This document shows, one piece after another, positions 34,400 to 46,772 of a stretch of DNA of 64,000 bases; position 1 is the stretch's first letter; the number at the start of each line of letters is the position of its first letter. Under the pieces are notes generated by a model. It searched no databases, had not been told where the DNA came from, and saw only the letters and a list, made by a program, of their open reading frames with translations. The stretch covers positions 32,046,001 through 32,110,000 of the forward strand of contig NC_091667.1 in the NCBI RefSeq assembly GCF_042453785.1, given 5' to 3'. Made by a program: the position numbers and the translations under genes. Source of the DNA: Malus domestica. Taxonomy: Eukaryota; Streptophyta; Magnoliopsida; Rosales; Rosaceae.

Positions 34400-36600
34400 G
34401 AAGAAAAAAAGCAAGATGGGCAATTACGTTTATTCCAACTTCAAATGTGTTTCTCTGCACAAAGAAGGAAAAGTATATACAACAGAGTTTAAACACTCTA
34501 AAGGAAGAAAAGTGCTCCAGATGTTTTTAGGAAGCTAAATGTGGCTTGCTTTTCCTGACGCACGTGAAGTCCTGCTTGGACTCAGAAATCCAAGTCTACA
34601 AGGAGAAGAAACGGGAAGCCTGCAATATTCCTAAATTAATTGGGAATTGACACTCACGTGGGAACCAAAAAGAAGAAAATAAGTCATTTCAAAGACTTTG
34701 CTTTGGCAAAGAAACAAGTGTCGGTATTTAATTATTAATTAGACTTCTCAAAAGTCTGTTGGATCCTAAACAAAGAAATGGAGAAAGGAAAAAGGTACAA
34801 CAAAAGAAGAAAACAAAGTTGATGTGCCAATCACATGGGCACTACGAACATGATCCCCTTCCTTCAAAATGTTGTGCATAAATCAAAAAGCATGACGACA
34901 AAATGGCAAAGGGACCATGACAAGACAAATCCAAGCTTACCCGTTGTCGAGTACAAATACAAACGGGTAAGGAGACGATGTCAATCACTTCAAATACCGT
35001 AGACACGAACCATTTAAAAGCACAAAGCTCAATGGACTTACTATCTCAAATTAGTGAATTCGTGCAACATCCAAACAAATAGATCAAGCTCCTGTTAAAT
35101 TACCGAGTCAACTCAAATTAATAAAAATCCTCTTCAAAAAATGAAGAATGATGAAATTGTATTGAGTAAATTATTTGTTTACACATTGTGTACAAGTTTT
35201 ACTCAACACCACGTTTCATTCAAATCCTATCTAAGTTAGGAATGGGAAGAAATGATCTCCAGCAAGCAAATAAAAAGGTGAAGAGAAAATTTGTCGTGAC
35301 TTTAGTTGAAGATTGGTTTGATCCCACAAGAACAAATCCAAACAGGAGGCTGTAGCTTGGATTAATTCATGGGCATGTGAACTAGTTCATGGAAAAAGGA
35401 GAAAGCTTGTTTTAAAATAAAAAAGCTTAGCATATGGTGGTTTCCAAATGAGCAAGCCCCCTGTTAAAAGTGGTTTCAAAGTTTAAAGCATGGAGACAAA
35501 GGCTACAAGCCAAAAACAAAGGAAGGGAAAGACTTTAAAACTCAAAAGGAAAGACAAGTAAAATAAATCTTTTTCACAATAAAAAGGTCCAACTTTCATG
35601 CTTTCAAAGTCCTATTTCAAATAGGATTGAATTCCTATGAAACCTATTAAAGAATGAAGCTGTAAAGGAAGAGAAAAAAAAAATTAAAATAGCTTTCATG
35701 TGAGTTTATCACAAGTATGACCCCCATCAAGTTAAAGTTAAACATGGGGCAAGAAATGATACCAAGCCAAAGATACTACACGGAGCCAAAGTCAAAATAT
35801 TAGTGAATTAATTTCACTTAGGCACTCAAATGGCACAAAGCCACGCTCCAAATTCAACTGGCATGAAGTCACAACAAGGTTCAAATGACATGAAGTTGTA
35901 TCAAACCTCAAATGGCATAAAGCCGCAACAGGTCTCAAATGGCATGAAGCTGCATCAAACGCTCTGATGGCTTAAAGTCCTCGCTCGCAAGAGCTAAAAC
36001 TGCACAAGGCATTAATCGCTCCAATGGCTTAAAGTCCTTGCCCACAAAAGCTAAAACTGCATAAGGCATCAAACGCTTCAATGACTTAAAGTCCTCGCTC
36101 ACACGAGCTAAAACTGCATAAGGCATCAAACGCTTCAATGACTTAAAGTCCTCACTCACACGAGCTAAAACTGTATAAGGCATCAACTGCTCCAATGGCT
36201 CAAAGTCTTTGCCTGCACGAGTTAAAACTGCACAAGACATCGAACGCTCATTGCAAGCATGAGCTAAAACTGCACAAGGCATTAAGTCCAAACAAATTCC
36301 AAATATCATGAACTACGAGTGACTTGATCCCTTAACGAGGGTACATAGGCAATCTAGGGCTTAACCTAGGTGTAGTCGCAAAATCAAATAAACACCCAAA
36401 TCCACAAATTTCGATTTATTCAAATTAGAATCAAAGGATATTCATTTCCCAAAAGAAAGGTTGTAATTAATAGGTCCATAGCCTAAAATGGATCGAACTC
36501 GAATTAATAAAAACCCTCTTCAAAAAAATGAACGAATGTGAAATTGTGTCGAGTGAATTATTTGTTTACATATTGTGTACAATTTTTGCTCAACATGGTG
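34400..36600. repeat. Non-coding LTR-retrotransposon-like region
   Basis: Two diverged direct copies of about 110 bp, both containing 'attatttgtttaca.attgtgtaca' and ending in CTCAACA, lie at 35105-35211 and 36487-36594. They resemble LTR 3' ends. The stretch between is purine-rich and has no polyprotein frame. No primer site or matching target duplication was found, so boundaries and class remain open. Confidence 0.4.
35935..36295. repeat. Tandem repeat, unit about 66 bp, about 5 copies
   Basis: The phrase GAGCTAAAACTGCATAAGGC followed by 'atcaaacgcttcaatgacttaaagtcctc' recurs with moderate divergence (for example at 36048, 36110 and 36170). On the minus strand the repeat is open and reads repeating LMPYAVLARVSEDFKSLKR units, but this is probably a by-product of the 66-bp period. 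It lies within the non-coding LTR-like region. Confidence 0.8.
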
Positions 36601-37430
36601 TGTTTGTTTCACCTTCTTAAGTGTGATTGGACTGGCTAGGATTATTGTCCCATGTTTGGTATGCTTAGGGACTAACTTAAATGAGACTAGCCCCAACTCG
36701 TGTGGACTCCGGGCCTCATTAGGTCGTCCAAATTAGTCTGGCGTTGAACCATGGGATTGCTAAGAACTCCTTCCTCACAATGTTGTCTCATTCGCCGTTC
36801 CTCATCTCTCTGTCTCTGTCTCTGTCTCTCCCTCTCTTTCTGCTTTCGTGTCCTGTCTTTGCTCTCGTTCTCTCCCTAATGCTTGCGTTCTTTCCCTCTC
36901 TCCTCGCTCCGAACCCAGATCACATCTTCTCCTTCTCTCTCCTCGTCCTGCTAGATGCCAAGCCGATATGCACGACCCAACCCATATCACGTTCTCTCCC
37001 TCTCTTTCCTCGTCCTGCTCGAATCAGAAAGTCGTTGGGTATACAAGGAACGCAACTGCAATTTCAATTGAAATAGAGTTTCTGATTGTTTGTGTTTTAG
37101 GAGCTTTATCGATTCAAATGGAGAAGAAAGATGTGGTTGCAAGTAGAGGAATTTGGACGGAGAGCTTTATCAATTGAAATAAAGGAAAAGTTGTGATTGG
37201 AATCTATGGAGTTTGGACAAAAAAAAGAAGAAGAAGGAATAGAGGTTTCAGGTAGGAAAAAGAAATAGAAAAAGAAAAAAAAAAGAATTATTTTTATTAT
37301 TCTACTTCTAATCTGATATTGCACCAAACGTTTCATTAAGTTAGTCATGCTTAGTCTAGTCCAAGCCAGTCCAGCTTAGTCCTTGAAGTTAATCCAGTCA
37401 GATATATTTCGGTGCAACAAACGCACTCTG
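36595..37430. mobile_element. Terminal-inverted-repeat element, about 835 bp
   Basis: The left end GGTGTGTTTGTTTCACC and the right end, read inverted as GAGTGCGTTTGTTGCACC, share further inner similarity (GGACTGGCT; 'gtccaagccagtcc'). The centre has CT-rich microsatellite (36810-36850) and no transposase. It is directly followed by a related element at 37431, so the two may be adjacent insertions of one family. Confidence 0.5.
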
Positions 37431-38260
37431 AGGGTGTGTTTATTTGCCCTCACTAAGTTTCCTTAGACTAGACTAGACTAAGAGTTAGTGTAGTCCAATG
37501 TTTGTTAACAGAAGGGACTAACTTTAATGAGATTAGGTTGGAATCGCATGGACTAAAAAGCTCGGTAGGGGGTCTTAGCAAGAGACCCCGAAAAGCTTCG
37601 GACTACTAAGACCGTTTCTGTGTTTTGCAGCGTCTTGAGAAATCCAAGTGTTCCAACCCCATGTCACCTTTGTCCCTCAATCCCTTGACTCCACAATCCC
37701 CCACTCCCCTCTGATTAGCTCGCCGGGCCTTGCTGTAGGCCGATTTCACCACTCCCCAGAAGCTGTTTGAAGATTTGACGACGAACAACGCGATGTCTCA
37801 ACACATGATTCGGCCAAAACACGAAGAAGGGGGAATTTGGGAATTGCAAAAACCCCAAATCTGTTGAGAAGGCAAGAAGTGGAAAGGCAAAGAGAAGGGA
37901 GATTTGACTAACTAGGAGAAAAGAGAGCAGCAGAGAGATAAGGGTTAGATGCAGAGTTTAATATACACAATGAAGATAAGGGAAAGGAAAATAAATTAAA
38001 AATAATATTTTATAATATAATATTTGAATGTCTTTGGTTTTTTAAAGTAAAAGTAAATTAAAAATGATAAAAAAAATATTTTGGGCTCTAAAATAATTTT
38101 AGTCTATAAATTAATCTGACACTACACCAAACACTTTACTATTATTATTCTACTTAGTCCAAGTCAAGTCAATTCAATTTAGCCTCTGAAGCTAGTCTTA
38201 CTCTGAGAAAATTTCAGCTTATCAGAAATATATTCTAGTGCATCAAATGCTATAATACAA
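37431..38260. mobile_element. Second related terminal-inverted-repeat element
   Basis: It starts GGGTGTGTTTATTTGCC and has 'gactagactagactaagagttagtgtagtcc' inside the left part. The right part carries the inverse theme ('cttagtccaagtcaagtc', 'gctagtcttactctga', 'tgcatcaaatgct'). A short minus-strand frame at 37788-37606 is not recognised. The right boundary is approximate. Confidence 0.45.
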
Positions 38261-39976
38261 ATAGTTGAATTTTTTTCTTCAAATACTAAACACTTAAATA
38301 ATAACAATTAAGGTACCCAATCATGTTTTTGAAACTCTGAAAAATCTTTCCACTTTGTCGTATCAAGAGATATCTCTTTCTCCCTTGGTGTAACCAATTA
38401 TTGAACCATACAGTCCAACAAAAAGTTTATTATATTATATACGTCTTTTCTCGTGACCTAACACATATAGATAGCTAGATTTCACTATGTCATCATCATC
38501 AACACTTGTAGACTTGTAGGTTTTTGAAACTATAGTGTTGTTGACACATTCAACGTATCGTGATAAGCTGTATTAAAACAGATGATGAAGAACACGTCTA
38601 TCTAACGATTATAAGATCTAATTTGGTATTGTTGTGTTTTGAAAAAAAATTACTTATGTTGTGTTATGAGAATAAATTTATTTTTGTTACTTCACGTTTT
38701 CGATTTTTTTTTTACAAAAAACTGTGAAAATAAACTGTTTTTAAGTGTTTACCAAATACCTTTTTTAGCTCAGCTTTTTTTTTACAAACTTTTTATAGAA
38801 GGACATCAGTACCAAACCAATACTAACGGTGTTATCTTACTTGACAACTAAAAGTTACCATAAGCCAACAAGACTTCTAGTTATGTGAGGGTCAAGAGAG
38901 AGAGAATGTCTTTCGTACACAATCTAACTTTTACTTTGTAAAGATGTTATTTTTACGATTCAAACACATGACATTTCGATTATAAAGAAGTAACTTTTAA
39001 TATATATTGGATGTGAATTACAGTAACTCTCAGTACATTACTTAGTAATCCGATCTTTTATAAGGATCCCTCGTCTCCTTTATATAGACCTTTAGTTAGC
39101 CTAAAAGTTTTGGATCTTTTAAGTTTCTAACCACCCAACAGTGAATGGGTGGTTATACACGTAGGCTTGGTCTGTATGCCTACTTCTCCACTGTCTGACT
39201 GACATATGGAGAAGGAGTGACATATGCACAGGACTACTTGGTTTCCCGAGTCAACACCCCACGAGCGCACCACTTTTGCGAGCTTCGTTTCTATGTTTTG
39301 TGCTTGTTTATTTTGTTCATTTCCTTGGTAGACTTAACAAAAATCACCTAAATCGAGCGATTAGTCTAACAACATCCATATCCTTTCGTAGATCTTATTC
39401 TCTGTTGCTACCAATGAGTAACCTGAAGAAAATATGATATGTGAAGAAATTATGATTTGTGATCAACATGACACGAATACGAAATAAAAGGATCCATGCG
39501 TTACTAGGTCTTTTTATTTACGTCTGGACCTTGTTTTATATGTTATTATTGCATCATTTTACTCGAGTTTTTGAAAATAAAATTAATATTCTCTGGATAT
39601 ACTCCACTAATTGTTGTATCACTATGTCATCAATCTTATTTCCGGATTATTGTTTATATATGCATGTAACTGTCGAAACAGCCATTTAGCAAATGTATAT
39701 GCTGACATGGAGTGGGTTCACGCCAGAGGACAAAACGATTCACGTTTCTCATCTGTATAAACGCTGACATGGACAGGGTGCATGCAGACACTTAGACCGC
39801 CGCGGGCCCCATCAGGCCACCACCAGTTCAGTGTGAGACTAACACCCGGACACAACCACTACCACTACCTCCTCCCCATCACCACTTCGCCACCTTCCTA
39901 CGCTACGTGCCCACATTTTCCAAACCCTCCAAATATTACCAACATCGTACCCTTCTTTTCATTAATTCCACCCCAC
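38261..39976 (+). other. Upstream region of the CNGC2-like gene
   Basis: No other gene is seen. Bases 38998-39625 are the source of the duplicated upstream block at 20528-21745. The shared stretch includes TTTATATAGACC (near 39078), a possible TATA motif, but it lies about 900 bases before the chosen ATG and its use is uncertain. Confidence 0.45.
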
Positions 39977-42900
39977 ATGTTATTCCACAAAAGTAAACAA
40001 ACTTCTCCACCCTCCTCCTCTTCCTCCTCCTCCTCCCGATCCTCCTCCCATCATGTCCTCCCCCTCAAGGTTACCGCCACATCAATCACAATGTTGCTGA
40101 TCAGGCCCTTGTTACGTACTTACAATTATCATGTATATGTGTTTTGTCTGGCTAACTCATTGCATTTCGATTCAACTTTGATTTTCAGGTGGAACATCAA
40201 CCCCAACAACAACACTAATGGCGGAATTACGAAGGCCTACGACAACGACGACGCAATCTTCAACTCAAAAGAATGCTACGCTTGCACTCAGGTCGGTGTC
40301 CCCGTCTTCCACTCCACCCGCTGCGACCCGATCCACCAGCCCCACCTCCAGTGGGAGCGCTCTGCCGGGTCCTCCATGACCCGAGTCCACACCCCCACAA
40401 CCCACAACTGCGGCCCCCACGACCTGACCCGGACGCGCGCCATCGACCCACGTAGCCAAAACGTCAAAAGGTGGAACCGCGTCGTCCTCATGGCACGGGG
40501 CATGTCGTTGGCCGTAGATCCGCTCTTCTTTTACGTCATCGCGCTGAGCCAGCGCGGTGGGCCCTGTTTTTACATGGACGTGGCGCTGGCGCTCGTTGTG
40601 ACTCTGGTGAGGACGTGTTTGGATGCGTTGCACCTGGCACACATCTTGCTTCAGTTTAAGTTGGCTTACGTGTCCAGTGAGTCGATGGTTATTGGCTGCG
40701 GGAAGCTCGTGTGGGACTCAGGTGAGATTGCGTGTCACTATATGCGGTCCCTCAGGGGGTTTTGGCTCGATGCCTTTGTCATTCTTCCAATTCCTCAGGT
40801 ACCCCCTGCAAATTGCATTGCATTCAATTTAATCCTTTTTCTTTGTGACACCAAATATTAACTATCAAGCTTGATATTTGGAGAAATGTAGCCACATTTG
40901 TGCAGTAACTTTTGTATTTGGATTTTTTTTCACTCTCTCATATGATACGTGTCATTTTTTTATAAAAAAAAAGGGTAAATTACATTTTACCATATCAGGT
41001 TTGAAGTCTGTTGCAAGTTCATACAACATTTTTAAAACATTTCATTTTCATACCTTACTTATTATTTTATTTCAATATAATACCTCCTTTACATTTTTCA
41101 TCTATTAATCCATTAAGAGTTGACATGACTGCCATATTTGTGACATGACTGTTAAATTTGTGCTACGTGACAAATAAAAATAATTTTTTATTCATTCAAA
41201 ATATTATAATAATTTACCGTATTAAAAAAAAAAACCATCTTTTTCCCTGTAACCCAAACACCCCTCGCACCGGCTCTCCAACTCGTAAGGCCGCCACCAC
41301 GGCCTCAAATACATACAACTAATAACGAAAAAGATCAACATTTTAGGCAAATCTTTTCCAAAAAAAAAAAAAGACAGAGCAACAGAGAGAAGAATGACAG
41401 ACCTTAGAGTTGTCATCGATTTTCGGGTTGAAGAAGACGTCGATTTCCCGCACTACCTCGTCTTCCAGTTCGTATTCTTCCATAGGATCATCCTCTTTCG
41501 ATACGTCGCCGCTTTCGGTTTTCAAACCGCCATTTGAGTCTTCGGCCTTCGGCGCGCTTCCTTCTTCGTCTTTCTTCTTCACAATCCTGGCGTCCAGATC
41601 TTCTCGTGAAGGTTTGAGCTCTGGCTCGGACTTCGGGACCGGTTCTTGTTTAGCGACGGGTTCGGATTTGGGTTTAGGCTTGGCCTTAGAAGACCGGGGC
41701 ACGAACCGGTTGGGCCGGGAAGGGGCTGGCTGGTCGCATCGAGGTCTTCGAGGTTCATCGTCGGTTACTCTGTGGTTTCTGTTTGTTCCGGTGAGCGGTG
41801 GTGGAGAGCGGAGCTGTGATAGTGGGGGGTTTTCGTCCGCGGAATCGAGGGCGGTTGGGATGTGGTTGCCGTGAAGAGGGAGAAGTTAGGGGGGGGGGGG
41901 GTGGGGTGGGGGATTGCGGGGGGGGGGAGGTGAAGATAGTGGAGGAGGGGGAGGTGGGTTGTGGGTTGTTGTTGTATTTTTTTAATAACTTTTTTTTAAT
42001 TAATTATTTTTATTTACTACGTGGCACAAATATGTTAACCATGTCAACCCTTAACAGATTAATAGATGAAAAATATAACGGATGTACAATATTGAAATAA
42101 AATAGCAGGTGAGGTATGAAAGTAAAATGTATTGAAGATGTTGTATAAGATTGCAATAAATTTCAAAACTGAAGTGGTAAAATATAATTTACCCAAAAAA
42201 TTAAGACGTTTAATGCCTTATTATATTTTCTAAATATTTCCTATATTTAGAAAATATAATTTCTAAGTGAGTGCTATTCCCGTTCTCCCATCTTGTACTT
42301 TGATATTTAGGCTTTTGCTAAACCACTAAATTTGACACTCATCGCACGTTATCTTTGCAGGCAGTAATTTGGTTAATTGTACCAAAACTGTTTATACAAG
42401 AACAGACTAGACTGATCATGACGACCCTTTTGCTAACCTTCTCGTTTCAGTTCATCCCCAAGCTCTACCACAGTGTTTACTTGGCCAAAAGACTCAAAAG
42501 GGTCACAGGTTACATATTTGCCTATGGCAACATTTGGTGGCGTTTTAAACTTAACATTATTGCCTACTTAACTGCCGCTCATGTGCGTAAGCATACTTTG
42601 ATTTATCATCATCGAAATCTCTTAGTTTCGTAAACTCATTCCAATCTTTAAGCTATGTTGGTTCACATTAATCAGATTGTTGGAGGATGTTGGTATGTCC
42701 TTGCAACACAACGTGTAATGTCGTGCTTCCAACAACAGTGTGACAGAAGTCTAAACTGCAATCTCTCTATCTATTGCTCCAAGGAAATATTTTCCAATGG
42801 AAAGTTTTCCGGTGGTAATGCATTCACAAAGATAAAGACATTGTGCTTGGATAAAGACACACCATTCAAGTATGGTATTTACCAGCCGCTACTTGATGTC

Positions 42901-44685
42901 TACGCCGGCAATACACTTGCTGTGAGGATCCTTTATCCCATATACTGGGGTTTAATTAATATCGGGTAAGCTTCTAATGTACTATTGAATATTTATGGCA
43001 CACATTAGGAATGGCGTGAATAATGTTTATACAAGTTCACCTATCTGTACCATCTCAACCGACTATAATTCCTGGCTATATATTTTAGATTGCACAATCC
43101 AATTTAAACCATACTGTTAAATGGTAGTACGATATCGACAAACTTACATTACTTTCAAGTTGTGCTAATTAACATTTGCAGCTCCTTTGCCAACAACCTT
43201 ACTCCGACAAGTGACTGGCGAGAACTGATATTCTCTTGCTTGTTGACACTAGCGGGCTTGGGGCTCTTTATTACATTAATTGGAAATATCCAGGTGATCA
43301 TTGAAAGTTGAAACTTCTGATCATAGTTGATTACATTTATTCTTAACTCGAGGGGTTTTTATATAAGTGAATATATAGTACTTAATATACAGATCGATCA
43401 AGAACTTGATTGTGTAATTGTGCAGATATTTCTGCACATGATGATGGCAAATAAGAAAAAAATGCAGCTGAAATATCGAGACATGGAATGGTGGATGCAA
43501 CGAAGGCAGTTGCCGTCTCATTTGAGAAAGAGAGCTCGCTATTTCCAGCGCCACAGTTGGGCTGCCATGCAAGGCCAAGATGAGCTTGAATTGATCCAAC
43601 ATTTCCCGGATGGCCTTCGCCGGGACATTAAGCGATACCTTTGCCTAGATCTTCTGAAGAAGGTAATCTTGTTAACTGTCATACCAGGTTTATATGTTGA
43701 CAGAATTATACATATAAGTTGATTTTTTTTTTCATTTATAAAATCAATGTAATTAATCTTTTTTAATTCTGACATTACACGCAAAGTTTGTCTAATAATT
43801 ACATATATCAATAGCTACAATATAATACCGTCTATTTTCCTTTTTATTACTTATAGGTACCGTTATTCCACAAGCTAGATGATGTTATTTTGGACAACAT
43901 ATGTGACCTTGTCCGGCCAACGGTCTACTCCAAGGGTGAAAAGGTTAGAAATTACAGTTGTATGTTTTTTCTAGCTGTGCTGACTGGAGTTGTTGGCACA
44001 CGAGTGAGTGACTGTCAGTTGTTGCATTGCGTGACTTGCATCAAGGATTGACCGCTATATATACTCGCTCATGTTCTTATACTTCCTATGACCACCCTTC
44101 ACATTTCTCTGTTTTATTTAGTAACCCTTTGAATGTGGTCATTTGTTATTGGTAATTAATATGCTTATTCAAATTATGTTACTTTTCCATGAAATTAATA
44201 TATAGGTAATTAGAGAAGGGGACCCAGTACAAAGAATGATGTTCGTAGTTCATGGACGAATAAAACGTAGCCAAGGCCTGAGCAAAGGGTTCCTAGCTAC
44301 CAGTGTACTCGAACCGGGCAGTTTCTTTGGTGATGAACTTCTCTCATGGTGCCTTCGCCGCCCATTTCTCGGCCGCCTTCCTCCCTCCTCAGCAACATTT
44401 ACTTGCCTGGAACCTATGGAAGCATTTGGTTTAGATGCAGATTGTCTCCGCTACATCACTGACCATTTTCGTTACAAGTTTTTGAATGAAGAACTCAGGT
44501 GGACGGCGAGGTTTTACTCATCGAATTGGAGAACATGGGCGGCGGTGATCATTCAACTTGCTTGGCGCCGGCATAGAATGAGGACGAAGGGTCTGGTGGT
44601 GCTGCAAAATGGGGACATCGAGAATCGGTTGAGGCATTACGCTGCCTTCTTTTTGTCATTGAAGCCGCATGATCATCTTGAGTAG
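39977..44685 (+). CDS. CNGC2: Cyclic-nucleotide-gated channel, CNGC2 (DND1)-like
   Basis: Exons 39977-40798, 42361-42582, 42676-42965, 43182-43293, 43426-43662, 43857-43943 and 44206-44685 join in phase, giving about 749 residues. CNGC2 marks are ECYACTQVGVPVFHST in the N-terminus, six-helix segments with ARGMSLAVDPLFFY and YVSSESMVIGCGKLVWD, DMEWWMQRRQLPS after S6, a cyclic-nucleotide-binding domain in exons 6-7 (GDELLSWCLRRPFL) and an IQ-type calmodulin site (44538-44590, IIQLAWRRHRMRTK), ending HDHLE. CNGC2 conducts Ca2+ at the plasma membrane in immunity and development (family knowledge). The pore differs: FANN where CNGC2 has FAND. The start is uncertain because the frame is also open back to an ATG at 39782, and a splice site before 40190 is possible. 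Intron 1 contains a Pack-MULE. Confidence 0.88.
40973..42194. mobile_element. Pack-MULE in CNGC2 intron 1
   Basis: Ends GGGTAAATTACATTTTACCA and the inverted 'tggtaaaatataatttaccc' head long inverted repeats of about 200 bp (shared 'gaggtatgaaa', 'catttca', 'gttgcaa'). They resemble those of the 11237-12288 element. Left flank AAAAAAAAA and right flank AAAAAATTA are a poor 9-bp match, blurred by the A run. The centre carries a fragment of a host gene (see 41230-41758) and long G runs at 41889-41930. No transposase is present. Confidence 0.75.
41230..41758 (-). pseudogene. Captured 5' fragment of an RNA polymerase III subunit RPC5-like gene
   Basis: On the minus strand from an ATG at 41758 the sequence reads MNLEDLDATSQ. 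After a one-base frame change comes APSRPNRFVPRSSKAKPKPK, then EDEVVREIDVFFNPKIDD, a GT donor (AACTCTAAG|GTCTGT), a short intron, TTATTAG, and a second exon fragment with LRPWWRPYELESRCEG. The order and wording match the N-terminal half of plant RPC5/SIN-like proteins as I remember them. The intron shows capture from genomic DNA, not cDNA. Two frame breaks (near 41725 and in exon 2) make it non-coding as a full product. It lies antisense within CNGC2 intron 1. Confidence 0.75.
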
Positions 44686-45433
44686 TAGTTTGTCGGTGTG
44701 TTGATAAAATAAGTAGCGCAACTTGCAACGTTTGAAGTTTATCAACAAAATAAAGTGAGAGCAGTGTTTATTGGTATTTGGCTTTCAATTATTCGCAATG
44801 AAAGTGACAAAAAGGCCTAATGGCCGAATACACTATCCGAAATGGAAAAGTTTTTGCTCTTAAGAACAACTCAAGACGTGCTTGAGAACAATTTGAATAA
44901 AGGAAAACTAATGAAAATGATTTGAAAATTTTGAGTTTTAACACAAAATAAAGGGTAAAGTGAATAGTACCATGATTGACTTTTAAGTGTAAAAATATGG
45001 TTTTTCGTTAAAGTGAACAGTATTGGGAGCTTTTCGTTAAAGTTCCCTTTGAATAATTCATTGAAAAATTAAATTTCTTAACATTCATTTGAAGATCATC
45101 ATTTAAAAAAAATTATTCGAATATAAATTCAAATGTATTAAATAAATAAACACCATCCATTTGTTCAATACATTTAAATGCCAAAAAAGAATCTTCAATT
45201 TAAATGATTTTTTATGACGATGATATACAAATAAAGATATGAAAATTGAACGATTTTAAATTATTAAAATTATGCTGTGCAGAAGCGCTATATGTAGAAA
45301 TGCAAGTATTATTCAAAAAGAGTGAAAAATCTCAAATTTAAACCTCAAAAATATTGTATTTTTTACATCTTAAATTTACACGTCTCTATGATTTTCTGCA
45401 GATCAATAAAAGAAAAGTTTAAGAATAATACAT
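44686..45433. other. CNGC2 3' region and dispersed repeat
   Basis: The 3' UTR likely includes AATAAAGTGAGAG near 44750. Bases 44900-45050 ('ggaaaactaatgaaaa', 'agtgaatagtaccatg', 'ggtttttcgttaaagtgaac') recur inverted at 62372-62527. This is therefore a dispersed repeat, probably a MITE. Confidence 0.6.
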
Positions 45434-45438
45434 GCATC

Positions 45439-46183
45439 TGTAGGAACTATAAATGATTAGTCTTCAACAAGGATCACAAACAACATCGTCCCCTTGCGAA
45501 GACCACCATGAGACTTCTCAAAGGCAGCTTTTGTCATCAGCCTCAAGCCGGAGGTTAGAGCGCCTGATGCAGCCAAGTCAGCAAAGAAGGACTGGATGAA
45601 TTCAGGACGCATCAACGACAGATCCCCGACCATTCCACTTTGAACATGGGCATCTGCAACCCCAAATGCAGCAACACATGCGCATATACCGATATAAGGT
45701 CCAACTCCTCCGCCCGCAGATGTGGCTACATCCACAATTATAAGCATCAAGATAGCGAGGAAGAAGAGAGCATATCCAATTAAATTCCGCTTTTTGGTGT
45801 CAACCTTTGCTTCATGGTATGCTGAGAACCCATCTGTCCAGCAACAAAGGCAGCAGCAACACCAACTGAAAGATCTGGTGCAGGCTGTGTTTACTGGTAA
45901 CGCATAAGAACTCTGATTACAGAACGTGTTCTTTGTGAGCAGGGAATCCTTTATTATATTGAACTGAACTTCTCCAACTTCCATCTATCATGATGATTGG
46001 ATAGCAACTGCTATGAACTACAGCCATCAGTTTCCTTTGACGTGGAGTAATGCAGGCATCCTTATCACGTCCCATATCCCTTAATTCTAGGAGATCAGTT
46101 ATTGACATGGCCATGACTCCTAATTGGTTTAAACCCACGTTTAGGTATCCTTATCATGATATGTGTAAGTTCAAAACCTAACA
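45439..46183 (-). repeat. 3' LTR of the minus-strand element
   Basis: 745 bp; partner at 55621-56365. It contains the ENT-like frame 45984-45457 and a smaller frame 46138-45917. Confidence 0.9.
45457..45984 (-). pseudogene. ENT (equilibrative nucleoside transporter) fragment inside LTR, copy 1
   Basis: A 175-codon frame. From about residue 55 (AYHEAKVDTKKRNLIGYALF) to the end (AAFEKSHGGLRKGTMLF) it matches two consecutive membrane segments and loops of plant ENT3-like nucleoside transporters, including GMVGDLSLM and QSFFADLAASGALTSGLRL. A full ENT has about 11 membrane helices and over 400 residues, so this is a fragment and cannot transport. The first 54 residues (Cys-rich, CCCCLCC) do not look like ENT. 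The frame is open in both LTRs with one residue changed (K to R), which could simply reflect youth. Confidence 0.8.
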
Positions 46184-46772
46184 TTCTCCCACTTTTGAAC
46201 TTCCACTTATCATGTTCCTTGTCCAACGTATTAAATCAATCCCTTATGTGATCACTTAAGTCATGTCAACCATACAACAACTCATATCTGCTATGAATAG
46301 CTTCAAAAGTTGAACCCCAGAAAATTAGTACTTCATAATTTGTACTAACACTCTGAAATCACATCCCCCAAAACTACTCATGCATGATATTAACAAAGCA
46401 AATAGACATATTTAACATGTCTATTATTTACACTCCCACTGATCCAACCAAACATCATTGTCAAGCCTTTGTTTGGCTCCAATGATAAGCCTTTTACAAT
46501 AACCAGCTCATTAAACCTCGGTTTGATTAGTAATTCATCATTTCAAACATTGCATATATATATTAAACAACATCAAATATGATACAATCATATCCGATCT
46601 TTTATCAAACTCCAATGAGTTTGCCTAATGCTTCCAACCAAGCCTCAATTCTGCCTTATGCAGATAAACTAGTCATTGAGTGAATAACCATGACATGCAA
46701 TTTATGTAACACCTTTGGGCAAGAGACATAAAATATCAGTTATGCAATCTTAATCATGCATCCTTATTTGCA
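46184..46772 (-). other. Interior of the LTR element (near purine tract)
   Basis: Non-coding. The phrase 'acacctttgggcaagagacataaa' at 46709 is repeated as 'cacacctttgggcaagagatataaa' at 54382, which shows that both flanks of the nested LINE block belong to one interior. Confidence 0.6.

Noticed and set aside
35935-36295. CRISPR array suggested by regular repeats
   Set aside because: Adjacent diverged tandem units without unique spacers, in a plant nuclear context.
35935-36309. Minus-strand 124-codon frame with repeated LMPYAVLARVSEDF units
   Set aside because: Explained by a 66-bp tandem repeat whose length is a multiple of three; no start context or known repeat protein.
45917-46138. 73-codon frame in the LTR as a separate gene
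   Set aside because: No recognisable domain, five residue changes between LTR copies in a short stretch; treated as part of the LTR.
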